A stretch of DNA of 64,000 nucleotides from an uncultured Cellvibrio sp. (GCA_937958105.1 CALFXJ010000006.1:248001-312000), one strand, 5' to 3'; numbered from the stretch's first letter, positions 1 to 9,797 are shown. Notes: generated by a model from the letters alone, not told the origin. Made by a program: numbers and translations.

Positions 1-2301
1 CCCAACGGAGCCAAGGGCGGCTTTGTCTGTAAACAGATTCCCGCCGGCGCGACCCGCGACGAGGTACAACAGGAAGGCATTGCGTGCTACACGATGTTTA
101 TCCGCGGTCTGCTGGATATTACCGACAACCTGCGCGCTGGTGAGGTGATCAAGCCGGAGCATGTCTTGTGTTTCGATCAGGATGATCCCTATCTCGTCGT
201 TGCCGCCGATAAGGGCACGGCACGTTTTTCTGACATCGCGAACAGTATATCTGCCGAATACGGCTTCTGGCTGGGCGATGCATTCGCGTCTGGTGGCAGT
301 CAGGGTTACGACCATAAAGCCATGGGCATTACCGCGCGCGGAGCCTGGATTGCTGTGCAACGACATTTCAAAGAAAAAGGTATCAACATTCAGGAGCAGG
401 ATTTCACGGTCGTCGGCATTGGTGATATGGCGGGTGACGTCTTCGGCAACGGCATGATGTTATCGCCTCATATCTGCCTCGTGGGAGCCTTCAATCACCA
501 GCACATCTTTATCGATCCACATCCCGATGCAAAACGCAGTCTGCAGGAACGGCAGCGCCTGTTCCGCCTGCCGCGCTCCACCTGGATGGATTATGACAAG
601 GACCTGATCAGCAGGGGCGGCGGTGTTTTTTCCCGCGATGCAAAATCCATCACTATCACACCGGAGATGAAGACCGTATTGGGAATCGAGGGCGATGCGC
701 TCACACCTAACGAACTGATTCACGCGCTGTTGCAGGCGCCGGTAGATCTGCTGTGGAATGGCGGCATAGGTACCTATGTGAAATCTTCCACGGAAAGCCA
801 CAGCGATGTGGGCGATAAGGCCAACGATATGGTGCGGGTCAACGGCAAGGAGTTGCGCTGCAAGGTCGTGGGTGAAGGCGGTAATCTCGGCATGACCCAG
901 CTGGGCCGCGTTGAATACTGCCTGAATGGTGGAGTCTGCAACACCGACTTTATCGACAATGCGGGCGGCGTGGATTGTTCGGATCATGAAGTCAACATCA
1001 AAATTTTATTGAATGATGTGGTGGCGAACGGCGATCTGACAGAGAAACAGCGCAATCAGCTGCTCATGGATATGACGGAATCTGTGGCTCAGCTGGTGCT
1101 GCACAATAATTACCGCCAGACCCAGGCAATCAGCATCGCCCAGGCGGATGCGATTAAACGGGGCGCCGAATATCGACGGTTTATGAGCAAGCTGCAGGCA
1201 GCGGGGCGGCTGGATCGTGCCCTGGAATTTTTACCCGATGATGACAGCCTGATAGAGCGGCAGTCTCATGGACAGGGGCTGACGCGGCCTGAGCTGGCGA
1301 TCCTGATCTCTTATGCCAAGGCGACGCTCAAGGAAGATCTGGCCGAGACAGATATTGCTGATGATCCATATATCGCTGGATTTATTGAAGGCGCTGTGCC
1401 ACCGGAGATAGTGAAAAATTTCAGAGAACCTTTGTACCAGCATCGCCTGCGCCGCGAAATCATCGCCACCCAGATTGCCAACGACATTGTGAACAACATG
1501 GGCATCAGCTTTGCGCATCGGCTGATGGAATCTACCGGGGCTGGTGTTGGCGAGGTGGCGGCGGCTTACATTACGGCCCGCAATATTTTTCAACTGGACA
1601 GCTATTGGCGCGAACTCGAGCAACTCGACTACCAGATACCGGCTGCGCTGCAGATCGAATTGATGATCAAGATGATGCGCCGCGTTCGCCGGGCGACGCG
1701 CTGGTTCCTGCGCAATCGTCGCGACCATCTGGAGCCGGGACGGGAGGTGGAAACCTTCCGTCAGGGCGTTCAGGACATTGGCCAGCACTTGGCGCAGCTG
1801 CTGCGCGGTCAATCACTGGTTGACTGGCAGGCGCGCTGCGCCTATCTCGAGGAACAGGGTTTACCCGAGGTGCTGGCCGCACGGGCAGCCATGCCCGGTT
1901 ATCTGTTCTCAGGTTTAAGTGTGGTAGATGCCGCGCGTGCTAACGATGCCGACGTGCTGGCAGTAGCGGATCTTTATGCGACGCTGGGTGAGCATCTGCA
2001 GCTGCCCTGGTTTGCCGAACAGTTGTCGGATGTGAAGGTGGAGAACTACTGGCAAGCCATGGCACGGGAAAGTTTTATGGATGACCTGGAATCGCAATTG
2101 CGCACGCTTGCCACGCGCCTCATACCTGAGATTGGTACTGCAGAAACCATCGAAGCAATCGTCACCGGCTGGAGCGAGCGCAACGCAATCAAGGTGAGTC
2201 GCTGGACGGCGATGATCAACGAACTGCAGGCTGGCAGCCATGCAGATTTCGCCGTGTTTTCCGTTGCTTTGCGCGAGTTACGTGATCTGGTTGGGGCATA
2301 G
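1..2301 (+). CDS. gdhB: NAD-specific glutamate dehydrogenase, large type, 3' part
   Basis: Catalyses NAD-dependent oxidative deamination of glutamate to 2-oxoglutarate and ammonia in the cytoplasm. The frame is open from the first base, so the 5' end lies outside the window; 766 residues are visible of a family that is usually about 1,600 long. The first visible residues (PNGAKGGFV) are the substrate-region motif of the large GDH class. A Rossmann-type nucleotide-binding stretch with GIGDMAGDVFGNGM follows around visible residue 140, then a long helical C-terminal region typical of this class. An internal ATG at 94 is not the true start. No terminator is evident before the next gene. Confidence 0.93.
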   Translation, partial: PNGAKGGFVCKQIPAGATRDEVQQEGIACYTMFIRGLLDITDNLRAGEVIKPEHVLCFDQDDPYLVVAADKGTARFSDIANSISAEYGFWLGDAFASGGSQGYDHKAMGITARGAWIAVQRHFKEKGINIQEQDFTVVGIGDMAGDVFGNGMMLSPHICLVGAFNHQHIFIDPHPDAKRSLQERQRLFRLPRSTWMDYDKDLISRGGGVFSRDAKSITITPEMKTVLGIEGDALTPNELIHALLQAPVDLLWNGGIGTYVKSSTESHSDVGDKANDMVRVNGKELRCKVVGEGGNLGMTQLGRVEYCLNGGVCNTDFIDNAGGVDCSDHEVNIKILLNDVVANGDLTEKQRNQLLMDMTESVAQLVLHNNYRQTQAISIAQADAIKRGAEYRRFMSKLQAAGRLDRALEFLPDDDSLIERQSHGQGLTRPELAILISYAKATLKEDLAETDIADDPYIAGFIEGAVPPEIVKNFREPLYQHRLRREIIATQIANDIVNNMGISFAHRLMESTGAGVGEVAAAYITARNIFQLDSYWRELEQLDYQIPAALQIELMIKMMRRVRRATRWFLRNRRDHLEPGREVETFRQGVQDIGQHLAQLLRGQSLVDWQARCAYLEEQGLPEVLAARAAMPGYLFSGLSVVDAARANDADVLAVADLYATLGEHLQLPWFAEQLSDVKVENYWQAMARESFMDDLESQLRTLATRLIPEIGTAETIEAIVTGWSERNAIKVSRWTAMINELQAGSHADFAVFSVALRELRDLVGA

Positions 2302-2425
2302 CAGGTCGGCAGGCAAGCTCCGCGCAGTCAGGTGTGCTATGTTGGACGTCAGAAATACGATGTTCAGTCACTGCATATCAGCGGTTGCCTGTCTTTCGTC
2401 TGAGACCTGCGGCGAGGAGTATTCT

Positions 2426-2647
2426 GTGCGCAACCTTATCGTGAACCTGATGATTTCTCCCGAGGAGTACCAGCGACTCTATCAGGGAGCGGTGCGGGAT
2501 GTGCTGGCCACCAGCGTGGATGGACGGCGGGTGCGCTTCCCAGCGATGATCCTGCGGCCTTTCGTGACCCACACCGGAGTTCGCGGGCGTTTCCGCATCG
2601 TGTTTGACGAAAACCACCGCTTTCAGACCATTGAAAAAATCGACTAG
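2426..2647 (+). CDS. DUF2835 family small protein
   Basis: A 73-residue soluble protein of the DUF2835 type, function unknown, with a conserved body (NLMISPEEYQRLYQGAVRDV, then a basic GRRVRFP stretch and a C-terminal GRFRIVF strand). I place the start at GTG 2426 because a GAGGAG ribosome-binding site sits just upstream at about 2414-2419 and the family begins here. A longer in-frame reading from 2240 would overlap the glutamate dehydrogenase gene and adds residues without family character. It lies 124 bp after the dehydrogenase and 63 bp before pyrD, in the same direction. Confidence 0.8.
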   Translation: MRNLIVNLMISPEEYQRLYQGAVRDVLATSVDGRRVRFPAMILRPFVTHTGVRGRFRIVFDENHRFQTIEKID

Positions 2648-2710
2648 CGCAGGTGAATCCAGTATCCTTGCGCGCAGTTTTCAGCCCTTCAACTGCCTGT
2701 ATAAATACTT

Positions 2711-3733
2711 ATGTACGCTACGCTCAGAAACCTCCTGTTCCGCCTTGACCCTGAAGTTTCCCACGAATTCAGCCTCGATATGCTGGGAGCAGCTGAGCGA
2801 CTGAAGCTGCTGGACCTGTTTATCTCACCGCCGGCCTACAACCCGGTAGAGGTGATGGGCCTGCGTTTTCCCAACCCGGTGGGACTGGCGGCAGGGCTGG
2901 ATAAAAATGGGGATTACTTCAACGCGCTCGGCGCCCTGGGCTTTGGGTTTGTCGAAATAGGTACAGTGACGCCCCGTCCGCAACCGGGCAACCCGCAGCC
3001 GCGTCTGTTCCGTATTCCGGAGCGCGAAGCGATCATCAACCGTATGGGATTCAACAACAAAGGGGTGGATCATCTGGTGGCGCAGGTACAGAAGCGTCGC
3101 TATCAAGGTGTCCTGGGCATCAATATCGGCAAGAACGCCACCACACCGGTGGAAAACGCTGCTGATGATTACCTGATCGGGATGCGAAAGGTTTACCCCC
3201 ACGCCGACTACATTACTGTCAACGTCTCATCACCGAATACACCCGGCCTGCGTGACCTGCAGTTCGGTGACAGCCTTAACCGCCTTCTGGAAACGCTCAA
3301 AAAAGAGCAGCTGCTGTTACAGGAACTGCATCAGCGTTATGTGCCGGTCGCGGTCAAGATTGCCCCGGACATGGACGATATTGCCATCGCCCAGGTGGCA
3401 AGCGCGTTGGTAGAGCAGGGGATGGACGGGGTTATTGCCACCAATACCACCATCGGGCGTGAGGGTGTCGAAGGTTGTCCGAACAGCGAAGAAGCCGGAG
3501 GCCTGAGCGGCGTTCCGGTGCGCGACAAGAGCACGGCGGTTATTGCCGGCCTCCACAGCTACCTGGGCGGCAAACTGCCGATCATCGGCGTTGGCGGCAT
3601 CTCTGATGGCCCCAGTGCCGTGGCTAAGCTGAAAGCCGGCGCCAGTCTGGTGCAGATATACAGTGGATTTATTTACCGTGGCCCTGCCGTAGTGAATGAG
3701 GCTGCCAAAGCCATCGCGCAGATGCAGTCCTGA
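2711..3733 (+). CDS. pyrD: Dihydroorotate dehydrogenase (quinone), class 2
   Basis: Oxidises dihydroorotate to orotate in pyrimidine synthesis, passing electrons to quinone at the inner face of the cytoplasmic membrane. The protein has 340 residues, the normal class 2 length, with an N-terminal amphipathic helix region (about 1-40) for membrane association. FMN and substrate motifs are intact: GLAAGLDKNG (58-67), NRMGFNNKG (110-118), and NVSSPNTPGLR (171-181), which carries the class 2 catalytic serine. There is no strong Shine-Dalgarno before ATG 2711, but the start matches the family. A hairpin terminator lies about 30 bp downstream. Confidence 0.96.
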   Translation: MYATLRNLLFRLDPEVSHEFSLDMLGAAERLKLLDLFISPPAYNPVEVMGLRFPNPVGLAAGLDKNGDYFNALGALGFGFVEIGTVTPRPQPGNPQPRLFRIPEREAIINRMGFNNKGVDHLVAQVQKRRYQGVLGINIGKNATTPVENAADDYLIGMRKVYPHADYITVNVSSPNTPGLRDLQFGDSLNRLLETLKKEQLLLQELHQRYVPVAVKIAPDMDDIAIAQVASALVEQGMDGVIATNTTIGREGVEGCPNSEEAGGLSGVPVRDKSTAVIAGLHSYLGGKLPIIGVGGISDGPSAVAKLKAGASLVQIYSGFIYRGPAVVNEAAKAIAQMQS

Positions 3734-3762
3734 GGCAGTTGCTATCCATTGGGCAAAAAGAA

Positions 3763-3783
3763 GCCCGCGAGTAGCGGGCGTTT
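3763..3783. terminator. Hairpin terminator between pyrD and rmf
   Basis: Six-base stem GCCCGC / GCGGGC (3763-3768 and 3774-3779) with a 5-base loop. Read on the reverse strand it is followed by TTCTTTTT, a good intrinsic terminator for rmf. Read forward it has only GTTT and would be weak for pyrD. Confidence 0.7.
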
Positions 3784-3855
3784 GGTCATGACCGCAGTCA
3801 TGGCAGTATTGCCCGATAAGCCGTCGGGCGCGGTTGGGATTCTGTGATTACCTGA

Positions 3856-4080
3856 TTAAGTGTTCATGGAAATTTGTTGAATGTTACTCAGCTTCTGCAC
3901 CTGGGCCATGCGATTCAAGCCGTCCCACTGGTCAATGCGCGATTCGCGCCATCCATTTAACCATTGTTGTCGAGCGGTACCAGTGTCGTGTGGACACAAG
4001 CTCCTTGAACGACCTTCAATACCAGCTTTATACCCTTTACTGAATGCGCGTTCTGTTTGGTCACGTTTTTGACGTTTCAT
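3856..4080 (-). CDS. rmf: Ribosome modulation factor
   Basis: RMF binds 70S ribosomes in stationary phase and drives their dimerisation to inactive 100S particles. The N-terminal 50 residues match the family closely: MKRQKRDQTERAFSKGYKAG, then GRS...CPH and QWLNGWRE. The protein has 74 residues, about 20 more than the Escherichia coli protein (55), the extra being a C-terminal tail (DGLNRMAQVQKLSNIQQISM). A GAGGTGC element lies about 11 bases upstream of the ATG. It is a monocistronic gene read toward pyrD and ends at the shared hairpin. Growth-phase control is expected from the family but no clear promoter is seen. Confidence 0.93.
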   Translation of the reverse strand: MKRQKRDQTERAFSKGYKAGIEGRSRSLCPHDTGTARQQWLNGWRESRIDQWDGLNRMAQVQKLSNIQQISMNT

Positions 4081-4482
4081 CAGTTAATGCACCTCTAGGT
4101 AACGGTTGTTGCGGTGGTTATTTGTTGTTTCGCGTAGTTGATGCTTTACCTTGTATTGCAGATGTTGGAAGAGTTCACCTGTCATTCAACTCTTTAATGC
4201 TGTAAACCAGCAATAAACCTGAATGCACGGTTGGAACGAGGAGTTACAATCACCAGACGTTTACGTCCGGCCCCGACTGTCGCAGATGACGACAAGCGTC
4301 AAAAATGAACCGGGGAAAGCCAGTACACCAAAAAAACTCAGCACTTTGAACGATTTTATTCTTATAGCCAGCGCGCTCTATAGTACTTAAAGCTCTAGCA
4401 AATCGATTTGACATGTGGGTAAACCGCATGAGCAGTGAGTTTGGCGCTGATGGCGCAGATATTGCGCAAACTAGGATACTTC
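4081..4482. other. Intergenic region between divergent rmf and rlmKL
   Basis: About 400 bp without a gene, holding the 5' control regions of both divergent genes. A TTGACA hexamer occurs at 4408-4413, but no convincing -10 follows at the right distance. I see no RNA gene or repeat here. Confidence 0.5.
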
Positions 4483-6738
4483 ATGACTGTACATCAATTT
4501 TTTGCAACCTGTCCCAAAGGTATTGAGAACCTGTTGCTTAACGAACTCGCTGCACTGGGAGCAACGGAGCTGCGTGAGACTGTGGCGGGTGTTTATTTTT
4601 CCGCGACGCTCGAAACCGCTTACCGCGTCTGTCTGTGGAGCCGATTGGCAAACAAAATCCTTTTGCCCATGGCCAGCTTTTCGGTGTCCAGCCAGGAAGA
4701 GCTTTATCAGGGGGTGCGCGAACTGCCTTGGCAGGAGCATCTGAATCCACGGGGTTCGCTGCTGGTGGATTTTACCGGTACCAACGACGCAATTCGCAAC
4801 ACCCAGTTCGGTGCTGTGAAGGTGAAGGATGCCATTGTGGACTGTCTACGGGATTTCAGCGGCGAACGGCCATCAGTGGCGAAGCGCGATCCGGACCTGC
4901 GTGTAAATGCGCGGCTCGCTAAAGACAAACTGGTTATCAGTATCGATTTGTCCGGTGAAAGCCTGCACCGTCGCGGGTATCGGGTGAAGCAGGGCAATGC
5001 GCCCTTAAAAGAAAATCTCGCCGCCGGAATTCTGTTGCGGGCTGGCTGGCCGGCAGTGGTCGCAGAAGGTGGCGCATTGCTCGATCCCATGTGTGGATCG
5101 GGTACATTGCTGATCGAAGCTGCCTTGATGGCTGCCGATATCGCGCCGGGACTGGGTCGGGCCAGTTTTGGTTTTGAACGCTGGCTGAATCACCGCAACG
5201 ATATCTGGCTGTCCCTGCGCGAGGAAGCTTTTGCGCGTCGCGCTGCCGGGCTTGCCAGAAAACTGCCGGAAATTCGCGGCTACGATGCTGATCTAAAAGT
5301 GATTCGCGCGGCAGAAGAAAATATTGTGAGCGCAGAATTGGATCATTGGTTGCGGGTCAATCGCAAAGAACTGGCCGAATTCAAAAAACCGACCCACGCG
5401 CCCATGGATTACGGCTTGATAATCTGTAATCCACCTTACGGCGAGCGACTGGGAGAAATTGAATCTCTCAAGCTGCTATATGCTCACCTGGGCGAACGGT
5501 TACGCAATGAATTTCAGGGGTGGCGTGCAGCCATCTTCACCGGCAACCCGGCATTAGGTAAACAAATGGGTTTGCGGGCAGAGAAAAAATACAAACTTTT
5601 TAACGGTACCATTGCCAGCGAAGTTTTGGTATTTGCCATTGATCGCGAAGCCTTTGTGCAGAGTCGGGTAGAACAGGATGGTCGCTTCAGTAAAGACGAT
5701 CACGAACGTCAGGCCGCGGAAGAAAAAGTCCGCGTGGAAGATAAGGCTGCCCAGGCCGCTTCTCTGACCAACGGGGCGCAGATGCTGGCCAATCGCCTGC
5801 AGAAAAATCTGAAGCAGTTTGATAAGTGGGCGCGCAAAAATAATATCAATTGCTATCGCCTCTACGATGCGGACATGCCTGAATACGCGGCTGCCATTGA
5901 TATTTATCGGGGTATTCCCCAAGATGGCCGCACTGAACAGACCTATGTGCATGTGCAGGAATATGCCGCGCCGAAGTCAGTGAGTGAAGAGCGGGCCGCG
6001 CAGCGTTTCGCTGAGATTGAGATGGCGGTGCCCTTTGCACTGGAGGTGCCGATTAAAAATATCAGTTACAAGCAGCGCCGGCGCAACAAGGGCAGTACGC
6101 AATATGAAAAGCTCAGTGATCGCCCAACCGGTGATCTGCTGACCGTTGTTGAAGGTCAGTCGCGTCTGCATATCAATCTGTGGCAATACCTGGATACCGG
6201 ACTTTTTCTGGACCATCGTCCCGTGCGGGATCGCATCGCACAGATGGTAAAAGATAAACGCTTTCTCAATCTGTTCTGCTATACCGCAACTGCCAGTGTG
6301 CGGGCGGCAATGGCTGGTGCTCGCTTCACCGTCAGCGTAGATATGTCCAACACTTACCTAAACTGGGCGAGGAAAAATTTTGCGCTCAATGGTTTAAGCG
6401 AGTCGCGTAATCGGCTGGAGCAGGCGGACTGCCTGAAGTGGCTGGAAGAAAATACCCAGCAGTTTGATGTGATCCTGCTGGACCCGCCCAGCTTTTCCAA
6501 CTCCAAACGTATGGAAGATGTGCTGGATGTCCAGGCAGATCACGTCCCGATGATCCATCACGCCATGCGTGCGCTGGCAGAAGGTGGAACCCTGTTCTTT
6601 TCCAATAACCTGCGCAGCTTTAAACTGGATTACGAGGCGTTGAGCAGTTATACCATTGAAGACATCAGTGCGCAGACCATAGATCAGGATTTCCAGCGCA
6701 ATGCCCGGATTCATCAGTGCTGGCTGATCCGGCATTAA
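4483..6738 (+). CDS. rlmL: Bifunctional 23S rRNA m2G2445 / m7G2069 methyltransferase RlmKL
   Basis: Two SAM-dependent methyltransferases fused in one cytoplasmic protein that modify helix 74 of 23S rRNA. Residues about 45-155 form the THUMP RNA-binding region. The first methyltransferase (RlmL, m2G2445) has DPMCGSGTLL near 201 and NPPYGER near 316. The second (RlmK, m7G2069) has FCYTATASV and LDPPSFSNSKR near 665. The length of 751 residues is close to the family norm of about 700. I use ATG 4483 (MTVHQFFATCPKG), with AGGA 6 bases upstream, rather than an in-frame ATG at 4435 whose 16 extra residues lack family similarity. Confidence 0.95.
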   Translation: MTVHQFFATCPKGIENLLLNELAALGATELRETVAGVYFSATLETAYRVCLWSRLANKILLPMASFSVSSQEELYQGVRELPWQEHLNPRGSLLVDFTGTNDAIRNTQFGAVKVKDAIVDCLRDFSGERPSVAKRDPDLRVNARLAKDKLVISIDLSGESLHRRGYRVKQGNAPLKENLAAGILLRAGWPAVVAEGGALLDPMCGSGTLLIEAALMAADIAPGLGRASFGFERWLNHRNDIWLSLREEAFARRAAGLARKLPEIRGYDADLKVIRAAEENIVSAELDHWLRVNRKELAEFKKPTHAPMDYGLIICNPPYGERLGEIESLKLLYAHLGERLRNEFQGWRAAIFTGNPALGKQMGLRAEKKYKLFNGTIASEVLVFAIDREAFVQSRVEQDGRFSKDDHERQAAEEKVRVEDKAAQAASLTNGAQMLANRLQKNLKQFDKWARKNNINCYRLYDADMPEYAAAIDIYRGIPQDGRTEQTYVHVQEYAAPKSVSEERAAQRFAEIEMAVPFALEVPIKNISYKQRRRNKGSTQYEKLSDRPTGDLLTVVEGQSRLHINLWQYLDTGLFLDHRPVRDRIAQMVKDKRFLNLFCYTATASVRAAMAGARFTVSVDMSNTYLNWARKNFALNGLSESRNRLEQADCLKWLEENTQQFDVILLDPPSFSNSKRMEDVLDVQADHVPMIHHAMRALAEGGTLFFSNNLRSFKLDYEALSSYTIEDISAQTIDQDFQRNARIHQCWLIRH

Positions 6739-6853
6739 TCCGGTGATCCTGTTCACACTGTGAGATGGAACATCTACAGAATGATTGATTATCAGCAGCG
6801 ACTGCAATAAACAGAGCGTCAATTAGTCGCAGCTTCAGCAAACAGGTGCTGTC

Positions 6854-7711
6854 ATGAAGACGATAATAAGAACGATACGTACCGCCTTTTTCATGCTGAT
6901 GGCCGGCTTGTTTGCCGGCCATGCTCAGGCGCAATCTTTTTGCTTTGCTTCCGCTGGAAGCTACTACGAACAGGTGTACTGCGAGCTGCAGGCGCGGGGC
7001 GAAGCTAAAAACCTGCCGCCATTTTATCAGTTCAAGCGCAACGATGCGCGTACCCAGACATTGCTGTTAAAGCGTCCCGCGTCACGTATCGGTATTGACC
7101 TGCCCATGCCCAAGGCGGCCGTCGCCAGCAGGCCTTCTCCAACAAAACCTGCTGCGCCGTCAACAATAAAACCGGCGCAAAAACCACCCGTCGCATCTGC
7201 CTTAGTCACTGAGTCGTCCTCCGCTTCGCGCTCCGTCTCAGGTTGCCAACTGAAAGGTGAGGAGTTGCGGTGCGGCGAGCAACGTTTTGTTCTGGTCGGC
7301 AATCGACGCAATCAGCGTCTGGCTCAGGGTGTACTGGATGCCGATAACAGGATGGCCATACCGGCATATGATGGTGATATCAATGATCAGTCAGCGGTTG
7401 ATGCATACCTTGCCCGCGCCTATCGCCAGTACATCGAGAAGATGCATGAGATAGGTCTGGGGGGCGTCACCATGACATATGGAAAATTTCATTTTCTGTT
7501 TTTCGATTTACAGGAAAAGGGACTGGATTTCAGTCAACGGTTTGAAACCATGTATGGTTTTTTGAAGAAAGACAAAGCCACCATGGGGGTCAGTGAAACG
7601 GTCAGCGCAGATGCTGAGCTGACCGCTGGCGATTGTGATGCACTGGCTGACCACCTGTGGGTATGCAGCCGGGCAGGGCGGAATTATTTGTATCTGGCCC
7701 AGTCGGAATAA
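6854..7711 (+). CDS. Exported protein of unknown function
   Basis: A 285-residue protein with a clear signal peptide (residues 1-27, basic start, hydrophobic FFMLMAGLFAG, cleavage after AQA). The N-terminal mature part has paired cysteines (SFCFASAGSYYEQVYCEL). A Pro/Ala/Lys/Ser-rich low-complexity linker follows at about 88-125, then a C-terminal domain with four cysteines (SGCQLKGEELRCGEQRF and DCDALADHLWVC) that could form disulfides in the periplasm. I do not recognise the family. The tail pattern GDCDALADHLWVCSRAGRNYLYL looks like a small structured repeat of the SGCQL...CG element. It is a stand-alone gene between rlmKL and a SIMPL-domain gene. Confidence 0.75.
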   Translation: MKTIIRTIRTAFFMLMAGLFAGHAQAQSFCFASAGSYYEQVYCELQARGEAKNLPPFYQFKRNDARTQTLLLKRPASRIGIDLPMPKAAVASRPSPTKPAAPSTIKPAQKPPVASALVTESSSASRSVSGCQLKGEELRCGEQRFVLVGNRRNQRLAQGVLDADNRMAIPAYDGDINDQSAVDAYLARAYRQYIEKMHEIGLGGVTMTYGKFHFLFFDLQEKGLDFSQRFETMYGFLKKDKATMGVSETVSADAELTAGDCDALADHLWVCSRAGRNYLYLAQSE

Positions 7712-7929
7712 GAATCTCTTGCGGGTGCCTGTGTAAAAGTCGTTAAAGATCTGTTTCGCGCATCAGCAGGTTCATACAGGGTTCAGGAACACGGGCAGAT
7801 GCTTAACATGGCTTTACAAATTTATTCAGGTATTTCCTCTATAGTGGCAGATGACACGGGGCCGCTCGCGCACCCTGCGGTTTTTCTCGGATCATCCGAC
7901 AACTGATTTCTGTAACATAAGGACACAAT

Positions 7930-8658
7930 ATGAACCGTTTACTTACTCTGGTATTGCTGCTGAGTTCTGCCGTTGCTGTTGCAAACCCACTACCTGCCAA
8001 ACCGCATATCTACGTTGAGGGATCAGCGGAAATCGAAGTGATCCCCGATGTCATGACTCTCACCCTGGGACTGACAGCCGAGAATATGGATGTCGGTGTT
8101 GCCAAAGCGGATGTCGACAAGCGCTCGGTACATCTGATCAATACATTAAAGGCCATGGATATTGAAGCGCGGGATATTGCCACCACGGCTTTGCAGGTAA
8201 CCCCGGTGTACGATTATGTCGAAGGTAAACAGGTACCACGCGGCAGCCGGGTTTATCGTCAGGTGGATATTACGCTGCGCAATCTGGAGCGCTACGGTGC
8301 CTTGATGCAGGCACTGATGGACGCAAAAATTTCCAATACCGTGGACACTCGTCTGTCGGTATCCGATGAAAAGGTTGTCAGCGATCAGGCCCTGATCAAA
8401 GCGCTGGACGATGCACGCTCACGCGCGGCGGCGCTGGTAGAATCCCAGGGGAAAAGGTTAGGTGATGTTCACTCAATTTCAGAATTTGAACTGCGTCGTG
8501 AGGAAACCTACTTCCTAGTGCCGAATCGTCAGGTGTTTGGTGAAGCTGCACAAGGGTTTGCGGTGAGTGCGGATATGCGAATGAAATCATCCGAGCCGTT
8601 TGAGCCGGGAGTAATCCGGGCAAAAGCGAAGGTCTATGTAGTGTATCTGATCAAGTAA
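7930..8658 (+). CDS. SIMPL-domain (DUF541) periplasmic protein
   Basis: A 242-residue exported protein of the SIMPL/DUF541 family; relatives are periplasmic and have been linked to oxidative-stress tolerance, but no enzymatic role is established. Residues 1-18 are a signal peptide (LLTLVLLLSSAVAVA). The domain starts with IYVEGSAEIEVIPDVMTLTLGL, the typical opening strand pair, and ends with IRAKAKVYVVYLIK. AAGGA lies 7 bases before the ATG. The gene stands alone, followed 80 bp later by msrP. Confidence 0.88.
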   Translation: MNRLLTLVLLLSSAVAVANPLPAKPHIYVEGSAEIEVIPDVMTLTLGLTAENMDVGVAKADVDKRSVHLINTLKAMDIEARDIATTALQVTPVYDYVEGKQVPRGSRVYRQVDITLRNLERYGALMQALMDAKISNTVDTRLSVSDEKVVSDQALIKALDDARSRAAALVESQGKRLGDVHSISEFELRREETYFLVPNRQVFGEAAQGFAVSADMRMKSSEPFEPGVIRAKAKVYVVYLIK

Positions 8659-8738
8659 CCGGCGCCGTCCGCATTCAGCAGGGATGCTGCTGTTGAGAAC
8701 CGCTTGAAGATAATCACTGCATTGAACAGGTAATCATC

Positions 8739-9749
8739 ATGCTTATTAAAAAGCCGTCTGATATTCCCGCTTCAGAGATTACGCCGGAAGCTGTTTATCA
8801 TGCGCGTCGGGAATTTATGCGCGGTACTTTATCTGTCGGCCTGCTGGGGGCGGCCAGTTTTGTTTCGCCGAATCTGCTGGCAGCGCCTCAGCACGTGGCG
8901 ACCGACGCGGAGAATCAGGGGCCGGACTGGCTGAGGCGTCAGGTGGCACAGGCCAGGGCGGATGGGCAGGACCTGAGTGAAAAGCTCACACCCTACGAGC
9001 ATGTAACCCGCTATAACAATTTTTATGAATTTGGTTACAACAAGAGCGATCCATCGGAAAAAAGTAAAGCCTTTAAGCCCCATCCCTGGTCAGTCGAGAT
9101 CGCCGGAGAGGCCAATAAAACCGGTCGGTTTCATCTCGAAGACATCCTCAAAGGTATGGAGCTTGAGGAGCGCGTCTACCGACTGCGTTGCGTTGAGGCC
9201 TGGTCCATGGTGATTCCCTGGATAGGTTTTCCATTAGCCAGTCTGTTAAAGCGTTTTGAGCCTACCGGAAACGCAAAATACGTAGCATTTACCACGATTA
9301 AAAAGCCCGAGCAGATGCCGGGTCAGAAAAGCGCCTTCAGCAGTATTGACTGGCCTTATGTGGAAGGTTTGCGCATGGATGAAGCCATGCATCCGCTCAC
9401 GATTCTGGCCGTGGGCTTGTATGGAAAAGCATTGCCTAACCAGAACGGCGCGCCCCTGCGACTGGTCGTGCCTTGGAAGTATGGATTTAAAAGTATTAAA
9501 TCCATCGTGAAGATTGAGTTTACCGAGAAAGAGCCACCGACCACCTGGAACCTCAGCGCGCCCCAGGAATACGGGTTTTATGCGAATGTAAATCCCAAGG
9601 TCGATCATCCGCGCTGGAGTCAGGCGACGGAGCGGCGTCTGCCGAGCGGGTTGTTCAGCCCGAATATCATTGATACCCAGTTATTCAATGGCTATGCCGA
9701 TCAGGTTGCGCATCTCTATCAGGGGATGGATCTGAAAAAATACTACTGA
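8739..9749 (+). CDS. msrP: Protein-methionine-sulfoxide reductase catalytic subunit MsrP
   Basis: Periplasmic molybdenum enzyme that reduces methionine sulfoxide in proteins, using electrons from the membrane haem protein MsrQ. The 336-residue sequence has a twin-arginine signal (RREFMRGTLSVGLLGAASF, arginines at 23-24), fitting Tat export of a folded cofactor protein. The cofactor-ligating cysteine is Cys151 in RLRCVEAW, followed by the conserved IPWIGFPL. The C-terminal half carries the sulfite-oxidase-like fold motifs LRLVVPWKYGFKSIK and PRWSQATER. The msrQ gene begins 48 bp downstream, so the two are probably one transcript. Confidence 0.95.
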   Translation: MLIKKPSDIPASEITPEAVYHARREFMRGTLSVGLLGAASFVSPNLLAAPQHVATDAENQGPDWLRRQVAQARADGQDLSEKLTPYEHVTRYNNFYEFGYNKSDPSEKSKAFKPHPWSVEIAGEANKTGRFHLEDILKGMELEERVYRLRCVEAWSMVIPWIGFPLASLLKRFEPTGNAKYVAFTTIKKPEQMPGQKSAFSSIDWPYVEGLRMDEAMHPLTILAVGLYGKALPNQNGAPLRLVVPWKYGFKSIKSIVKIEFTEKEPPTTWNLSAPQEYGFYANVNPKVDHPRWSQATERRLPSGLFSPNIIDTQLFNGYADQVAHLYQGMDLKKYY

Positions 9750-9797
9750 CACCTGTCGCATCGACGGCCACGGCGACCTTAATTCCAGGTCGGGTCA

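Noticed and set aside
4408..4440. TTGACA at 4408 as rlmKL promoter
   Set aside because: No acceptable -10 hexamer 16-18 bases downstream.
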